Origin: Bacteroidota bacterium
GTDB taxonomy: Bacteria; Bacteroidota; Bacteroidia; B-17B0; Aurantibacillaceae
Direction: 5' to 3'
Assembly: GCA_030692515.1 (NCBI GenBank)
Contig: JAUXZS010000015.1
Location: 248,001-312,000, forward strand
Length of the DNA: 64,000 nt
Positions 62,017 to 64,000 of this stretch are shown here, piece by piece (within the stretch, counting starts at the first letter, position 1; each line of letters starts with the position of its first letter). The position numbers and the translations under genes were made by a program. The notes under the pieces are model-generated. The model was not told the origin of the DNA. It worked only from the letters and a program-made list of their open reading frames with translations, and did no database searches.

Positions 62017-62046
62017 TTGGTACTTACACAACCTTTTCTAATTTTG
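62017..62046 (+). promoter_or_regulatory. Promoter of icd
   Basis: TTG (62017-62019), a 19-nt spacer, then TAATTTTG (62039-62046), a full match to the Bacteroidota TTG-N17-23-TAnnTTTG promoter. The predicted start site is near 62053, about 30 nt before the ATG at 62085. Confidence 0.75.
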
Positions 62047-62084
62047 TGAAGTATTTTCAAAAAAATCTTAAAAAGCCTAAACAC

Positions 62085-63314
62085 ATGAGTAAAATTAAAG
62101 TAGCAAATCCCGTTGTAGAATTAGATGGGGATGAAATGACCCGTATTATCTGGAAATTTATTAAGGATAAATTAATAGTTCCGTATTTAGATATAGACAT
62201 TAAATACTACGATTTAGGCATGGAGCATCGTGATGCTACAAACGACCAAGTTACAATTGATTCTGCAGAGGCAATCAAAAAATATCAAGTTGGTATTAAG
62301 TGTGCTACTATCACTCCTGATGAGGCGCGTGTTGAAGAATTTAAATTAAAGCAAATGTGGAAGTCTCCTAACGGAACTATCCGTAATATTTTAGATGGTA
62401 CTGTGTTTCGTGAGCCAATCGTTTGTAAAAACGTACCGCGTTTAGTGCCAAACTGGACAGCTCCTATTTGTATTGGACGTCACGCTTTTGGAGATCAATA
62501 CCGCGCAACAGATTTCGTTGTTCCTGGAAAAGGAAAATTAACTATGAAGTTTGAAGGTGAAGATGGAAAAGTAATGGATTTTGAAGTTTATAATTTTAAA
62601 GGTCCAGGTGTAGCAATGGGTATGTATAACACTGAAGAAAGTATCCGTGGTTTTGCACACTCTTGTTTTAATATGGCTTTAACTAAAAAATGGCCATTAT
62701 ATTTATCTACAAAAAATACCATCTTAAAAAAATACGATGGTAGATTTAAAGATATTTTTGAAGAAATTTTTCAAGCAGATTACAAAGCTAAGTTTGATGC
62801 AGCAGGAATTGTATACGAACATCGTTTAATTGATGACATGGTTGCTTCAGCATTAAAATGGAATGGAAATTTTGTTTGGGCTTGTAAGAATTATGATGGA
62901 GATGTTCAATCAGATACTGTTGCTCAAGGTTTTGGTTCATTAGGTTTAATGACATCTGTATTAATTACTCCAGATGGTAAAGTAATGGAAGCAGAGGCAG
63001 CTCATGGTACTGTTACTCGTCACTATAGAGATCATCAAGCAGGTAAGCCAACTTCAACTAATCCAATTGCAAGTATTTTTGCATGGACAAGAGGTTTAGA
63101 GTTCCGTGGTAAATTAGATGGTAATAAAGAATTAATGCACTTTGCACAAACATTAGAAAAAGTTTGCGTTGAAACTGTTGAAAGCGGTAAAATGACAAAA
63201 GATTTAGCGGTTTGTATACATGGTAATAAAGTTAAGCATGGCGACCACTATTTATATACCGAAGAATTTTTAGCAGCTATCGATGATAATTTAAAGAAAG
63301 CTTTAGGTAAATAA
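62085..63314 (+). CDS. icd: NADP-dependent isocitrate dehydrogenase (eukaryotic-like type)
   Basis: 409 residues from the ATG at 62085. An in-frame GTG at 62046 would overlap the -7 box of the promoter and is rejected. [23 protein letters not shown] is the start typical of the homodimeric, IDH1-like branch rather than the E. coli type. Substrate- and metal-binding stretches are visible: [40 protein letters not shown] and [12 protein letters not shown]. It converts isocitrate to 2-oxoglutarate and makes NADPH in the cytosolic TCA cycle. Monocistronic with its own promoter and terminator. Confidence 0.95.
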   Translation: MSKIKVANPVVELDGDEMTRIIWKFIKDKLIVPYLDIDIKYYDLGMEHRDATNDQVTIDSAEAIKKYQVGIKCATITPDEARVEEFKLKQMWKSPNGTIRNILDGTVFREPIVCKNVPRLVPNWTAPICIGRHAFGDQYRATDFVVPGKGKLTMKFEGEDGKVMDFEVYNFKGPGVAMGMYNTEESIRGFAHSCFNMALTKKWPLYLSTKNTILKKYDGRFKDIFEEIFQADYKAKFDAAGIVYEHRLIDDMVASALKWNGNFVWACKNYDGDVQSDTVAQGFGSLGLMTSVLITPDGKVMEAEAAHGTVTRHYRDHQAGKPTSTNPIASIFAWTRGLEFRGKLDGNKELMHFAQTLEKVCVETVESGKMTKDLAVCIHGNKVKHGDHYLYTEEFLAAIDDNLKKALGK

Positions 63315-63335
63315 TTTAAATTTTTATTTTTCAAG

Positions 63336-63368
63336 AAGCCTCGTTTTATAAACGGGGCTTTTTTTTTG
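63336..63368 (+). terminator. Intrinsic terminator of icd
   Basis: AAGCCTCGTTT, a 3-nt loop region, then AAACGGGGCTT (63336-63360, one G-U pair) and a long T-run, 22 nt after the icd stop. Confidence 0.88.
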
Positions 63369-63382
63369 TCACGAACTATTCA

Positions 63383-63413
63383 CACCTGTCAGGTTTTTAA
63401 AACCTGACAGGTG
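63383..63413. repeat. Perfect 31-nt palindromic repeat
   Basis: CACCTGTCAGGTTTT (63383-63397) and its exact 15-nt complement (63399-63413) around a single T. Isolated by the icd terminator from the gene upstream, so it is not needed for termination. Its form is typical of dispersed Bacteroidota palindromes. Confidence 0.7.
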
Positions 63414-63421
63414 TTTGTTTT

Positions 63422-63440
63422 AATCAGTGAAATCAGTGGC
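63422..63440 (+). repeat. Dispersed GTGAAATCAGTGGC repeat
   Basis: AATCAGTGAAATCAGTGGC followed by TATCC. A second close copy at 63478-63499 is also followed by TATCC. Confidence 0.6.
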
Positions 63441-63477
63441 TATCCTTTTCGAAAGGTAACATTAAATCCAGTTTAGT

Positions 63478-63499
63478 GCTAATTAGTGAAATTAGTGGC
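63478..63499 (+). repeat. Dispersed GTGAAATTAGTGGC repeat
   Basis: AATTAGTGAAATTAGTGGC preceded by GCT and followed by TATCCTTT, like the copy at 63422-63440. Together the pair frames the downstream end of the minus-strand gene at 63506. Confidence 0.6.
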
Positions 63500-63505
63500 T
63501 ATCCT

Positions 63506-63964
63506 TTATTGATATTCATTCAAATACATTTTACAAAAGCGTTCAAAGTATTGTTTTATATCACTTCTTAAATCAGTCAAACTTTCTTTTATTTCTATGT
63601 CGGGAATTTTAAAATTGTAATTAAATTTTAAAGCGGCTTTAAATTCTTTTTCAATAAAAGTATTAGCATTTGCACTTAAACTTATGATATAGTCAAATTC
63701 GTAGCTGTGTAACTCGCTTAAAGAATAAATAATGTTAAACTCCTGCGTAATAGTATCCTCTTTAAGAAGCTCAATTACGGCCCCATTAATAGGTTTTGCG
63801 TCAATCCCAAAACTGTAAACTTCAGCTTTACATTTCTTGAATCTATCAATATAAGCCGCCGCTAGCGGACTTAATATCGAATTTGTATCACAAACAACTA
63901 GTACTTTTTTCACCCTACAAATGTACACAACCTTGTTAATAATCCCTTCTAGTATTGTTTCCAT
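63506..63964 (-). CDS. LMW protein-tyrosine-phosphatase/ArsC-like protein lacking the catalytic Arg
   Basis: 152 residues from the ATG at 63964; GTG at 63928 or 63913 would give a start nearer to the first strand (VKKVLVVCDTN), so the real start is uncertain. The fold of low-molecular-weight phosphatase / thioredoxin-dependent arsenate reductase is suggested by VLVVCDTNSILSPLAAAYI (C25, N28), DYIISLSANAN and FKIPDIEIKESLTD. The P-loop C-x5-R needs Arg at position 31; here it is Leu (C-D-T-N-S-I-L). The conserved D-P pair near the end reads PDIEI. It is probably not an active phosphatase of the usual type. Lies between the end of the window and the icd repeats. Confidence 0.72.
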   Translation of the reverse strand: METILEGIINKVVYICRVKKVLVVCDTNSILSPLAAAYIDRFKKCKAEVYSFGIDAKPINGAVIELLKEDTITQEFNIIYSLSELHSYEFDYIISLSANANTFIEKEFKAALKFNYNFKIPDIEIKESLTDLRSDIKQYFERFCKMYLNEYQ

Positions 63965-64000
63965 TTTTAAAGCTTTAACTTTACCTTTAAAATATGTCTA

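Noticed and set aside
62046-62084. GTG-started N-terminal extension of icd
   Set aside because: The GTG is the last base of a perfect -7 box, so the transcript starts after it; the ATG at 62085 also gives the normal family N-terminus.
63918-63925. TACATTTG on the minus strand as a promoter for the LMW-PTP-like gene
   Set aside because: It is a perfect -7 match, but it lies inside the longest frame, has no -33 TTG, and would put the start site on the GTG at 63913, leaving no leader. Not listed as a promoter.

Overview
The window is AT-rich DNA from a member of the Bacteroidota (Flavobacteriia/Sphingobacteriia/Chitinophagia-like; I cannot place it more finely). The evidence is type IX secretion (T9SS) sorting domains of both type A and type B, a PorP/SprF protein, SprB-type adhesin repeats, alternative complex III (ActABCDEF) in front of an aa3-type oxidase, Bacteroidota-type -7 promoter boxes (TAnnTTTG), and many short palindromic intergenic repeats of kinds common in this phylum. 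I see no tRNA, rRNA, CRISPR array, transposase, integrase or phage gene. It reads as ordinary chromosome.

Layout. 1-3263: 3' end of a large SprB-repeat adhesin with a type B sorting domain, plus its PorP/SprF partner. 3264-3884: gene-free repeat cluster. 3885-8326: a divergent pair, an unknown protein with a GNAT-like core and a secreted BNR/sortilin-like propeller. 8578-20104: respiratory operon actA-F, coxB, coxA, closed by a strong terminator. 20266-25461: an LpxR-like lipid A deacylase, a vWA protein, a type B sorted FnIII-like protein and a small basic secreted protein. 25503-36178: purD, then cytochrome c maturation genes ccmB, C, D, E, F, then a DUF2520 dehydrogenase-like gene, kdsC-like phosphatase, UbiA-family prenyltransferase, a T9SS cargo gene and maf. 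36219-38791: a TonB plug protein without a barrel, divergent from a sigma-70 factor overlapped by a membrane-TPR gene. 38788-43980: tsaB, an RND/MacA-type adaptor, a YyaL-type thioredoxin-domain protein and a YD-like protein. 43981-44445: second gene-free repeat cluster. 44446-45792: a T9SS cargo gene whose 3' end contains three intergenic-type repeats in frame. 45964-50833 (minus strand): phosphohistidine phosphatase, ppk1, ppx, cdaA, slyD-like. 50910-61208: DUF2130 protein, a large pseudo-peptidase/propeller/Omp85-like protein, half-size TSUP transporter, M20 amidohydrolase, a small secreted protein and a large predicted outer-membrane protein. 61301-63964: psd, icd and a degenerate LMW-phosphatase-like protein.

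How the genes work together. ActABCDEF passes electrons from menaquinol to the cytochrome oxidase encoded directly behind it; the ccm genes supply the covalent haem that ActA and ActE need. The polyphosphate genes and the c-di-AMP synthase form one tightly packed transcription unit. T9SS cargo genes are scattered singly, while the secretion machine itself is not in the window.

Most interesting items: intergenic-type palindromic repeats translated inside a T9SS C-terminal domain (44487-44784); the barrel-less plug / sigma factor / membrane-TPR locus (36219-38791); the pseudo-peptidase-propeller-Omp85 fusion (52197-55481); the GNAT-like orphan (3885-5549); the LMW-PTP homologue lacking its catalytic arginine (63506-63964); and two structured repeat clusters that share a hairpin module. 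All family assignments come from reading motifs by eye, with no database search.
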